From UBA2773 sp964458715 (GTDB lineage Bacteria; Patescibacteriota; Minisyncoccia; Moranbacterales; DUUL01), in contig CAYWJP010000036.1 of NCBI GenBank assembly GCA_964458715.1, forward strand, positions 1-5,384: DNA of 5,384 nt, given 5' to 3'. This document shows positions 1-5,291 of this stretch, in pieces; position 1 is the first letter of the stretch, and each line of letters begins with the position of its first letter. A program made the translations under genes and the position numbers. The notes under the pieces were generated by a model, which saw only the letters and a program-made list of their open reading frames with translations, was not told the DNA's origin and did no database searches.

Positions 1-278
1 GGATAAAAAGAAAAACCAAATTTATACTTCCCTTCGAATTTTTCTGGCAAATAATTCTCCACCGCCGTCAATAAATCCTGAAAATTATCTTCGACTACTT
101 CTACAATTTTAATTACTCCTCCTAATTTCTTAATAACCTTAACTTCATCAATTTTTTCCGAAAATTCCACTCTAAAAACATCCTTATTTACCAAAGAATA
201 TTTTTTAGGCTGAAATTTATTTAATATTTCCGCCACCGATAAAGCTGGATTATTTCCTAAAATAAAAAAGTAGGTCAT
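1..278 (-). CDS. TRM11-like RNA methyltransferase, N-terminal part (cut by window edge)
   Basis: An open frame runs from an ATG at 278 down to the window edge (92 codons). An in-frame TGA at 300-302 lies upstream, so this ATG is the first possible start. The protein begins MTYFFILGNNPALSVAEI and continues with a K-D-V-F-R-V-E-F strand, KKLGGVIKI, and ends near KYKFGFSFY. From memory, this matches the N-terminal THUMP-like region of the TRM11/Trm-G10 family of SAM-dependent methyltransferases, which modify guanosine 10 of tRNA in archaea and eukaryotes and are also annotated in CPR genomes. The catalytic Rossmann domain and its (D/N)PPY motif would lie beyond the window, so the activity cannot be confirmed here. 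A perfect TATAAT at 292-297 lies just upstream and no Shine-Dalgarno is seen. The reading frame is solid; the family name is a moderate-confidence recognition. Confidence 0.68.
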   Translation of the reverse strand, partial: MTYFFILGNNPALSVAEILNKFQPKKYSLVNKDVFRVEFSEKIDEVKVIKKLGGVIKIVEVVEDNFQDLLTAVENYLPEKFEGKYKFGFSFY

Positions 279-291
279 TTTATTATTTACA

Positions 292-297
292 ATTATA
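292..297 (-). promoter_or_regulatory. candidate -10 box of the methyltransferase gene
   Basis: The minus strand reads TATAAT here, 13 bases before the ATG at 278. A start about 7 bases downstream would leave a leader of only about 7 nt, so the mRNA would be nearly leaderless. No good -35 box lies 16-18 bp upstream (GATGTT is the best available). In AT-rich DNA a lone TATAAT is weak evidence. Confidence 0.3.
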
Positions 298-346
298 AAT
301 CAATTCTAGAACATAACATCACCATTTACAACAACCACTTAAATTC

Positions 347-373
347 AAAACCTGCCTTAAAATGGCAGGTTTT
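347..373 (-). terminator. intrinsic-terminator-like hairpin, probably bidirectional
   Basis: A perfect 10-bp stem (AAAACCTGCC at 347-356, GGCAGGTTTT at 364-373) encloses a 7-nt loop. The six GC-rich pairs are flanked by A4 and T4, so the hairpin looks similar on both strands. It is the only GC-stem hairpin of this form between the beta-helix gene and the methyltransferase gene, both on the minus strand. The simplest reading is termination of the beta-helix transcript. It lies about 210 bp past that gene's stop, on the far side of the inverted-repeat element. The T-run is short, so efficiency is uncertain. Confidence 0.55.
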
Positions 374-389
374 AAATTCGGTACAGTTT

Positions 390-550
390 GGGACTATTCC
401 CAATCACATTTTTTAAACGAAATTTATCAGTTTTGTGATAAATTATTTTTAAATTTTTAAAGTATTAGCCATAGCTAAACTGAGAAAATTTTAAGATAAT
501 TTAGCCAAAAATGGAAAATTGCAGAAAAAAAAGTGGTTGAGAACAGTCCC
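390..550. mobile_element. MITE/REP-like element with imperfect terminal inverted repeats
   Basis: The left end (390-414) begins GGGACTATTCCCAATCAC. The reverse complement of the right end (550-526) begins GGGACTGTTCTCAACCAC. The two agree at 21 of 25 positions. Each end can also fold on itself: TTGGGA-CTAT-TCCCAA at 388-403 is perfect, and the right-end counterpart is an imperfect GGGA-CTGT-TCTC. Inside lie a 9-bp stem (AATTTATCA 421-429 with TGATAAATT 436-444) and a 5-bp stem (TTAGC 465-469 with GCTAA 474-478). There is no coding frame. No duplicated target site directly abuts the ends, although TACAGT occurs at 382-387 and 564-569. Terminal hairpins without target duplication are typical of IS200/IS605 and REP-associated Y1 transposase elements, so a non-autonomous relic of that kind is the preferred but unproven reading. 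Confidence 0.5.
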
Positions 551-584
551 TATATATATTACATACAGTCTCTATTCAAAAAAA

Positions 585-1532
585 TTAATAGACTCTCACT
601 AAATGTGAAATACTCCCCCAAGCATTATCCCAATAGGTAACACCACTATCAATAATCAAACTTCTGTTCCATTGATCATCGCCGAAAGAGCTTCTCTCAA
701 CTCGAACAATTCCATAATGATCATTCTCGTAAAATTTATTTTTACGATTTAAATCGACTAATCCTTCTTGTCCACTCGCCCCAACTTCCAAACCGCTCTT
801 ATCATTATTACGGAAAGTATTATCCTTAATGTACAACTCACTTTTATCAATTGTTACACGAAGACCAACTCCATCATTTTCTTTGACTTTGTTTCCTTCG
901 AAAACACCCTCTGAACCACTTTCAAATTCCACTCCATCTCGATCATTTTCGAAAATCTCGTTATCTTTAATAGAAAATTTTCTTTCTTCAAAATAAATCC
1001 CGTCCCAGCCATTATAGGCAATTATATTATCATAAATTTCTACTTTTTCATCATTATGAGTCTCAGATTTCTCAGCATAAATTCCGTCATCATCATTATC
1101 AATAATTCGACAATCAGCAATATAAACCTTACTTCCATCATTTACTAAAACTCCATACTGACCATCTTTAATAGTCAAATTACGAATTTCAGTGTCATCA
1201 TACATTTTAATTACTGGATCATCTCCATCGTCAGCTTTTATTTCAACATCATCTCGATCACTACCCCGAAGCTTAATTCCTTCCCAAACTTTAAGATTTT
1301 CTTCATAGTCACCCTTTCTTACATAAACATTTTTATTTTCATCTCGAGCCTCGTCTAAAGCATCTTGAATTTCGCTAAAAGGATGATCCGAACTTCCGTC
1401 TTCAGTTCCAGAAGCATCGTCATCTACATAAACAAAATCAGAATCAGCCACAACATTAAAAGTTATCCAACTAAATATACTGGCTAAAATTATAGCTAGG
1501 CCTCCCAAAAATTTAAAACTATACTTTCTCAT
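585..1532 (-). CDS. secreted right-handed parallel beta-helix protein (DUF1565-like)
   Basis: The 315-residue product starts with a signal peptide: basic MRKYSFK, a hydrophobic core at about 8-28, and likely cleavage near VVA/DS (29-30). Residues 33-90 resemble the DUF1565 start of pectin-lyase-fold proteins: FVYVDDDASGT, then HPFSEIQDALDEA, then VYVRKGDY and the I-x-L-R-G turn. From about 107 to 275 there are PbH1-type coils of 22-28 residues, each with D-N-x-(I/F)-x-x-N-D-x-x-G-(I/V/L). The coil glycines are G127, G150, G178, G200, G223, G247 and G274. Mature proteins of this fold are carbohydrate-active enzymes or surface adhesins. No catalytic residues can be assigned, and there is no C-terminal anchor or sorting signal. 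The chain is very rich in Asp and Glu, suggesting an acidic, possibly cation-binding surface. The gene has its own strong promoter and a roughly 20-nt leader without a Shine-Dalgarno. Confidence 0.88.
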   Translation of the reverse strand: MRKYSFKFLGGLAIILASIFSWITFNVVADSDFVYVDDDASGTEDGSSDHPFSEIQDALDEARDENKNVYVRKGDYEENLKVWEGIKLRGSDRDDVEIKADDGDDPVIKMYDDTEIRNLTIKDGQYGVLVNDGSKVYIADCRIIDNDDDGIYAEKSETHNDEKVEIYDNIIAYNGWDGIYFEERKFSIKDNEIFENDRDGVEFESGSEGVFEGNKVKENDGVGLRVTIDKSELYIKDNTFRNNDKSGLEVGASGQEGLVDLNRKNKFYENDHYGIVRVERSSFGDDQWNRSLIIDSGVTYWDNAWGSISHLVRVY

Positions 1533-1559
1533 AAATAATGATTAATTTTAAAGTTCTGT

Positions 1560-1588
1560 ATTCTACCAAATAACCGCTAGTTTGTCAA
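1560..1588 (-). promoter_or_regulatory. sigma70-type promoter of the beta-helix gene
   Basis: On the minus strand a perfect -35 TTGACA (1583-1588) is followed by a 17-bp spacer and a -10 TAGAAT (1560-1565). Transcription should begin near 1553, giving a leader of about 20 nt before the ATG at 1532. It lies in the 124-bp gap after yjbQ, so the beta-helix gene is probably transcribed independently. Confidence 0.8.
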
Positions 1589-1656
1589 GCAAATATTTAG
1601 AAACCTTTAGTAAAAATATTAGTCACTAACTAAAAATAAATCTGTCTCGCTTAGAT

Positions 1657-2100
1657 CTATTCTCCCAACGCCATGAAAGAAACCTCTCGAGAACGATTGT
1701 GATCTAATTCCACCGCAAAGACTCTCTGCCAAAGACCCAAGTCCAACTTGCCTTTGATAATATTTAAAGTATAAGAAGAACTTAAAAGTATTTGCTTACA
1801 ATGAGAATGCCCATTAGCACACTCGCCATCGCACATATTTACCGTCCTAATTTCAAAATTATCATGTTGATATTTTTGTTTTTGTGGAATCAGTTTTTCC
1901 AATGTTTTTTTAATATCAGAAATTAACAAAGGCTCATTCTCATTCACAATTACCGCTACCGTTGTATGCTTACTCTGAATATTCAATAAACCATTTTTGA
2001 TTTTTGATTTTTCGACCATTTTTTTAGCCATATCAGTCAAGTCAATAAAATCAAAAAGTCCTTTGGTTTTCAGTTTTAAACTCTCATGAAATGACGCCAT
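1657..2100 (-). CDS. yjbQ: YjbQ/UPF0047 family protein
   Basis: The 147-residue length is typical for this single-domain family (PF01894, TIGR00149 'secondary thiamine-phosphate synthase enzyme'). Family signatures run in order: G37-L-L-N-I-Q-S-K-H-T-T (H45), N53-E54-N55, Y77-x-H79-D80, N96-G-H-S-H100-C-K, and the C-terminal block G117-K-L-D-L-G-x-W-Q-R-V-F-A-V-E-L-D, closing with R136-S-R-E-V. The name comes from a weak thiamine-phosphate synthase activity of the E. coli protein; the physiological role is unsettled. The conserved histidines, Glu and Asn form the presumed active or metal site of a trimeric cytoplasmic protein. A Cys/His cluster (C90, C94, H98, H100, C101) falls in this region. 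No thiamine genes are nearby. Its own promoter lies at 2169-2198, with a leader of about 60 nt and at best an AAGAA ribosome-binding site. Confidence 0.9.
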   Translation of the reverse strand: MASFHESLKLKTKGLFDFIDLTDMAKKMVEKSKIKNGLLNIQSKHTTVAVIVNENEPLLISDIKKTLEKLIPQKQKYQHDNFEIRTVNMCDGECANGHSHCKQILLSSSYTLNIIKGKLDLGLWQRVFAVELDHNRSREVSFMALGE

Positions 2101-2168
2101 TTTTTTGTTCTTATTTATTATTAATTTTCTATTTTTTAAATTACCTAAAATATTGAATCCACCCTTTC

Positions 2169-2198
2169 ATTATCGTTCCGAAACAAAAAAAATGTCAA
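2169..2198 (-). promoter_or_regulatory. sigma70-type promoter of yjbQ
   Basis: On the minus strand a perfect -35 TTGACA (2193-2198) is separated by 18 bp, including a run of eight T, from a -10 GATAAT (2169-2174). Transcription should begin near 2162, about 60 nt before the ATG at 2100. As in the beta-helix promoter, the -35 box is preceded by GC (TGCTTGACA). Confidence 0.68.
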
Positions 2199-2269
2199 GC
2201 AATTTAATTTTACCACCAAATTTTACTTAAAAAAATTTCCAAAAGTATTTTAGAATTAAAGATTATTTT

Positions 2270-2917
2270 CTAATCATCACTTGCTGGAACAGCTCCATTT
2301 TCTATCTCAATAAATTTAATTTCTTCTGGAATTTTAAAGAAACTTTCCTCGACCGTCCAATTACTACAATCCCAATTATATTTTCTATTAAAATCAACCA
2401 CTTCAATTTCTTGAGCTTTATTAATTGTCATTTTTGTTCCCTGAACGCTAATTGAACTCCATTGATAAACATTTTCTTTATCACTTAAAATTTTCACCAC
2501 ATTCTCTCGAGTATTTTCTTTAATTTTCATTTCTCTAAAAAATCTCCCTGCACTGAAATAAATATGACCTTCTTCGGTTCCACCGGTCGCCTCTTCATCT
2601 ATATTATCAATATCAGCTTCTTCCACAATTTCCTCTTTTTCTACTCTCCAACTACATTTAAGATTCTCATTTTGATTTAAAAGCTCCCTTATAGAAACTG
2701 GGCCTTCTATCGAAGAAATTACCGCTAGACCATCGTCACCCACTTTTAAACTAGAATCAACACTGACCTCTCTTTCTACTAAATTATCTTTATCATAAGA
2801 TTCCAGCTCAATAATTTTTTCCGAACATCCTGAAAATAAAACCATCATCAACAAAAAACTAAAAAATGGTATTGATTTAATCTTCATTTTTAGAATATTT
2901 TTACTTTTAAAAACCAT
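2270..2917 (-). CDS. predicted lipoprotein with two conserved cysteines, function unknown
   Basis: The frame encodes 215 residues from the ATG at 2917. The internal ATG at 2887 (M11) is the likelier start because it gives a compact lipoprotein signal, MKIKSIPFFSFLLMMVLFSGC. Cys31 of the long form would be lipidated; the F-S-G-C lipobox is slightly non-standard. A charged linker (about 32-65) leads to a domain with S75-I-R-E-L-L, K-C88-S-W, an acidic insert (93-116), H118-I-Y-F-S-A-G-x-F-F-R-E-M, V140-K-I-L-S-D..Y-Q-W, and Y180-N-W-D-C184-S-N-W followed by P197-x-E-I-K-F. From memory, this order (LKxLL, KC, GxxYxxxGxxRG, YxWxxC, PxxxxF) recurs in unnamed CPR exported proteins. C88 and C184 could form a disulfide, and the strand-rich pattern suggests a beta-sheet fold. 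It lies 69 bp after the four-helix-bundle gene, with no clear promoter or terminator between. Confidence 0.8.
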   Translation of the reverse strand: MVFKSKNILKMKIKSIPFFSFLLMMVLFSGCSEKIIELESYDKDNLVEREVSVDSSLKVGDDGLAVISSIEGPVSIRELLNQNENLKCSWRVEKEEIVEEADIDNIDEEATGGTEEGHIYFSAGRFFREMKIKENTRENVVKILSDKENVYQWSSISVQGTKMTINKAQEIEVVDFNRKYNWDCSNWTVEESFFKIPEEIKFIEIENGAVPASDD

Positions 2918-2986
2918 TTGAAGTATTTAACAAATTAATAAATAACGATGTTGCGTTAAATTCTAGAAACTAAATAATTAATAATT

Positions 2987-3376
2987 TTATTTTTTATTAG
3001 CATTTGCTCTTTTCTTAATTTGCCCAGTTGTTTTTAAAACAGAAAAAGTAAGTCTAGAAAGTTCATCACAATCTAGCGCCAAGGACTCAAAAGATTTTTT
3101 ATTTAAATAACCTGTTTCAAACAATAATTTCAACCAATATTTAGTTTCTCTAGATTCTTTATGCGCAACGGAAATTTTTGATGAAAAATCTGATTTTGAA
3201 ATAGCCCCATTGGCCTCTTCTATATTAGCTCCGACAGAAGTTCCACTCCGTAAAATCTGCTTAGATAAAATAAATTCCTTTTTATTCATACAAAGAAATT
3301 TATATAAATTAACAATTCTGATTGCAAAAGAAAAAGATTTATCTAACAAGATATTTTTACTATTTCTACTGTTCAT
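2987..3376 (-). CDS. four helix bundle protein (23S rRNA-intervening-sequence type)
   Basis: The 129-residue product carries the full signature of TIGR02436/PF05635. The motif L42-R-S-G-T-S-V-G-A-N-I-E-E-A is followed by S62-D-F-x-x-K-I-S-V-A-x-K-E-S-x-E-T-x-Y-W-L-K-L-L and a last helix around E105-L-S-R-L. The family was first found inside intervening sequences of 23S rRNA genes but also occurs widely as stand-alone genes. It forms small helical bundles, often pentameric, with a proposed nucleic-acid-binding role that remains unproven. Here it is a stand-alone copy, 33 bp after the DUF2207 gene and 69 bp before the lipoprotein gene. AT-only repeats on both sides share the 12-mer AATTATTAATTA in inverted orientation (3381-3392 and 2975-2986). 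The tail (KKRANANKK) is basic. No Shine-Dalgarno is visible. Confidence 0.92.
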   Translation of the reverse strand: MNSRNSKNILLDKSFSFAIRIVNLYKFLCMNKKEFILSKQILRSGTSVGANIEEANGAISKSDFSSKISVAHKESRETKYWLKLLFETGYLNKKSFESLALDCDELSRLTFSVLKTTGQIKKRANANKK

Positions 3377-3379
3377 TAA

Positions 3380-3407
3380 TAATTATTAATTACTAATTAT
3401 TAATTGT
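3380..3407. repeat. AT-rich 14-bp tandem repeat upstream of the four-helix-bundle gene
   Basis: TAATTATTAATTAC (3380-3393) is followed directly by TAATTATTAATTGT (3394-3407), agreeing at 12 of 14 positions. It fills almost all of the 33-bp gap between the DUF2207 stop and the four-helix-bundle start. An inverted copy of its AATTATTAATTA core lies just past that gene's stop, at 2975-2986. Confidence 0.6.
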
Positions 3408-3409
3408 AA

Positions 3410-5137
3410 TCACCAACTTCCTCCTCCTCCGCCTCCTCCTCCGCCTCCAGAAAATCCGCCACTTCCAGAAGAAGATGAATTGGGAGAAACTGAGGCTGTC
3501 TGAGCAGCTGAAGCAAAATTGTTACCAATCGAACTCGCAAAAATAATCGGGCTAAAAGAATTCATGGAATTAGAATGATACCAATCAGGCTTATTTTTAG
3601 CTATTCCCTCAAAAGCCTTGGCCCATTTATCAATATTTCCAAACACCATCGCATAGGGCAAAGTTTTTTCAAAAATATTTTCCCGAGCATTGAATTCCGC
3701 TCGATGTTTCTCGGCTATATCAATATAATGTTTGTATCCTTTGGCTTGCCAATAGGTTTCTGCTCCTTTGAGAGTTTTTTTAGACATAAAAATTCCGAAA
3801 CCAATCAGAATTGGCGCCGATAAAATTGCTCCAAAAATCAAATCTAATCTATTAAGACTTATTCCTAAAATAAACATTATTATTCCACCAAAAAATGCCA
3901 TTAAAACATAAAAACTTTTTTTATTGCGAAAAGATATCTCAAAATAACCTTTAGTTTTAATTTGAGTTTTAATTTTCTTACTGGCAACCGTTATATTTTC
4001 GTAAAAACTATTTTTTTTATCTGACAGTTTAATTTTCCCCATTTTATTAGAACTAAATAATCCATTTAATAATTCCTTTTCATGATCAGTTAAATTATTG
4101 GCTTCTTCCCAATCTTTTTTATTTTCTAGTTCGTAGTCAATTTTCTTCAACCACTTCGGAATAATTTTAATTTTTGGTTCAATTTCATAAATATCCAAAT
4201 AGCCCTTCACTGCCAAATTAATAATATCAGCCGTCACAAACTTAACAGAATAGTGCTCCTTCATCAAATATCCCAGCTCTCCTGGAGTTAAATTATCCGG
4301 GGCTTCATATTGAGCAATAACTGTTTTATTTAAATCAATTTCCTGACCTCTCTTTTTCCAAACCAAGAACATTCCGACAAACACAACGATTGGCAAACCA
4401 AAACCCCAATTATCCATCAAAAATAGCATAAAATATTGACCCGATGTTGGTTCTTTAATTACTCCTTTGGGCAAGTGAACCGCTATTGTCAATCCTTCAT
4501 AATTATTTAAAACTCTTGTCGCTTCAAATTCAACTTGTTTAAAAGACACTTCATTTACCAAACAATTTTTATCTTTAGATCCAAATTCTCCCGTAAAACA
4601 AACCCCACTTCCCTCAATAAAATTCGCCCCATCTTCAAACCTAACAATACTCGAAGCTTTTTGAATTTCGGTCGGCCAACCGGTACCAATCGGATTCCAA
4701 AATATTTCATCATGATCCTCAAAATAACGCACTCCCTTTTTAATCTCATACTGAACTACGTAACGCTGATTACCAATTATTTCCAAATCGGGATCACCAA
4801 TTTTTAAAACCTTATCTCCGCCAGAACTACTAATTTGATATTCAATCGAATCCCCATTCTGATCTTTGACTGCTAGAACTTTTAATTTCAAATTATAATC
4901 AAAACCTCGATCATCTTTGTATTTCACCGGAATATTTCGAAAAATTCCATGTCGTTTTTCAGAAAAATTAACCTCAATAACTTCTTCAACTTCTAAAACA
5001 GCCTCTTTTTTAACTAAAATATCCACTTCAAAATTAGTAATTGTAAAAGCTCCTAGATTTTCAATCGCCTGAGATTTTGGAGCAACACCTGTCAATCCAA
5101 ACGCTAAAAGTGCCCCCGCTAAATATTTTTTAAACAT
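3410..5137 (-). CDS. DUF2207 family membrane protein with Gly-rich C-terminus
   Basis: The 575-residue product has the full architecture of PF09972 (DUF2207, 'predicted membrane protein'). A signal peptide (1-24, ending SQA) precedes an extracytoplasmic beta-rich domain (about 30-230) with R62-H-G-I-F-R-N-I-P, D143-E-I-F-W-N-P and a C180/C192 pair. TM1 (about 244-260) leads to a cytoplasmic segment with Q276-Y-E-A-P-D-N-L-T-P-G-E-L-G and K311-G-Y-L-D-I. TM2 and TM3 lie at about 409-428 and 433-451, followed by a second cytoplasmic part with E490-K-T-L-P-Y-A-M-V-F-G and W505. The tail is Ser/Gly-rich and ends in ten Gly, then Ser-Trp, then TGA. The function of the family is unknown; an envelope-stress or membrane-complex role is only inferred. 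It is probably the first gene of a tandem with the four-helix-bundle and lipoprotein genes. The Gly run is coded by GGA/GGC triplets (3419-3448). Confidence 0.93.
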   Translation of the reverse strand: MFKKYLAGALLAFGLTGVAPKSQAIENLGAFTITNFEVDILVKKEAVLEVEEVIEVNFSEKRHGIFRNIPVKYKDDRGFDYNLKLKVLAVKDQNGDSIEYQISSSGGDKVLKIGDPDLEIIGNQRYVVQYEIKKGVRYFEDHDEIFWNPIGTGWPTEIQKASSIVRFEDGANFIEGSGVCFTGEFGSKDKNCLVNEVSFKQVEFEATRVLNNYEGLTIAVHLPKGVIKEPTSGQYFMLFLMDNWGFGLPIVVFVGMFLVWKKRGQEIDLNKTVIAQYEAPDNLTPGELGYLMKEHYSVKFVTADIINLAVKGYLDIYEIEPKIKIIPKWLKKIDYELENKKDWEEANNLTDHEKELLNGLFSSNKMGKIKLSDKKNSFYENITVASKKIKTQIKTKGYFEISFRNKKSFYVLMAFFGGIIMFILGISLNRLDLIFGAILSAPILIGFGIFMSKKTLKGAETYWQAKGYKHYIDIAEKHRAEFNARENIFEKTLPYAMVFGNIDKWAKAFEGIAKNKPDWYHSNSMNSFSPIIFASSIGNNFASAAQTASVSPNSSSSGSGGFSGGGGGGGGGGSW

Positions 5138-5167
5138 ATTTTAATTTTATTTTTAACTCGCACTTTA

Positions 5168-5196
5168 ATTTTAATTTATTTATCACTATTATTCAA
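5168..5196 (-). promoter_or_regulatory. candidate proximal promoter of the DUF2207 gene
   Basis: On the minus strand TTGAAT (5191-5196) is followed by a 17-bp spacer and TAAAAT (5168-5173). Transcription would start near 5161, giving a 24-nt leader similar in length to that of the beta-helix gene. Both boxes are imperfect and the surroundings are nearly all A and T, so this is tentative. Confidence 0.38.
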
Positions 5197-5236
5197 TAAA
5201 AAAGTAATTTTAGAATAACATTGCCTTAAATAATTT

Positions 5237-5265
5237 ATTTTCTACTTTTGAAAAAATATTGTCAA
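5237..5265 (-). promoter_or_regulatory. candidate distal promoter of the DUF2207 gene
   Basis: A perfect minus-strand -35 TTGACA (5260-5265) is followed, after 17 bp, by a poor -10 GAAAAT (5237-5242). The leader would be about 93 nt. It is an alternative to, or tandem with, the proximal candidate, and begins 27 bp past the large inverted repeat. Confidence 0.35.
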
Positions 5266-5291
5266 ATAATTCCAGACTTTCAACTTTATTT

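Larger units (their letters stand above)
279..584. other. 306-bp intergenic region with terminator and mobile-element relic
   Basis: No coding frame is supported here. From left to right it holds the candidate -10 box of the methyltransferase gene (292-297), a palindromic TTCTAGAA (304-311), a GC-stem hairpin (347-373), a 161-bp element with terminal inverted repeats (390-550), and a TA-rich stretch (551-563). The stop codon of the beta-helix gene begins at 587 on the minus strand. A weak hairpin, TCTATT/AATAGA (571-576 with 587-592), overlaps the end of that gene; its T-run lies in the loop, so it does not look like a terminator. Confidence 0.7.

Noticed and set aside
382..569. TACAGT at 382-387 and 564-569 as a target-site duplication of the inverted-repeat element.
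   Set aside because: The copies lie 2 bp from one end of the inverted repeat and 13 bp from the other, so they do not bound it symmetrically; a 6-bp match in this composition can be chance.
567..594. Hairpin TCTATT/AATAGA at the end of the beta-helix gene as its terminator.
   Set aside because: The stem is six weak pairs that include coding sequence, and the T-run is in the loop instead of after the stem.
2218..2238. AAATTTT/AAAATTT hairpin after the lipoprotein gene as a terminator.
   Set aside because: The stem has only A-T pairs and lies in sequence where such matches are expected by chance; there is no GC core.
304..2968. TTCTAGAA palindrome at 304-311 and 2961-2968, each with AACATC nearby (315-320; complement at 2947-2952), as an operator pair.
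   Set aside because: Spacers differ (3 versus 8 bases), orientation relative to the downstream genes differs, and two copies of an AT-rich 8-mer are not enough to claim a regulator site.
3380..3407. CRISPR-like direct repeats.
   Set aside because: Only two adjacent 14-bp AT-only units without spacers; no cas genes in the window.
3575..3823. Plus-strand open frame of 82 codons.
   Set aside because: It lies wholly inside the DUF2207 gene, whose minus-strand frame has clear family motifs throughout. The plus-strand translation shows no domain and is a shadow.
4535..4807. Plus-strand frame of 90 codons, and a minus-strand frame of 64 codons at 4555-4749.
   Set aside because: Both overlap the extracytoplasmic domain of DUF2207 in other frames and have unnatural composition with no recognisable motif.
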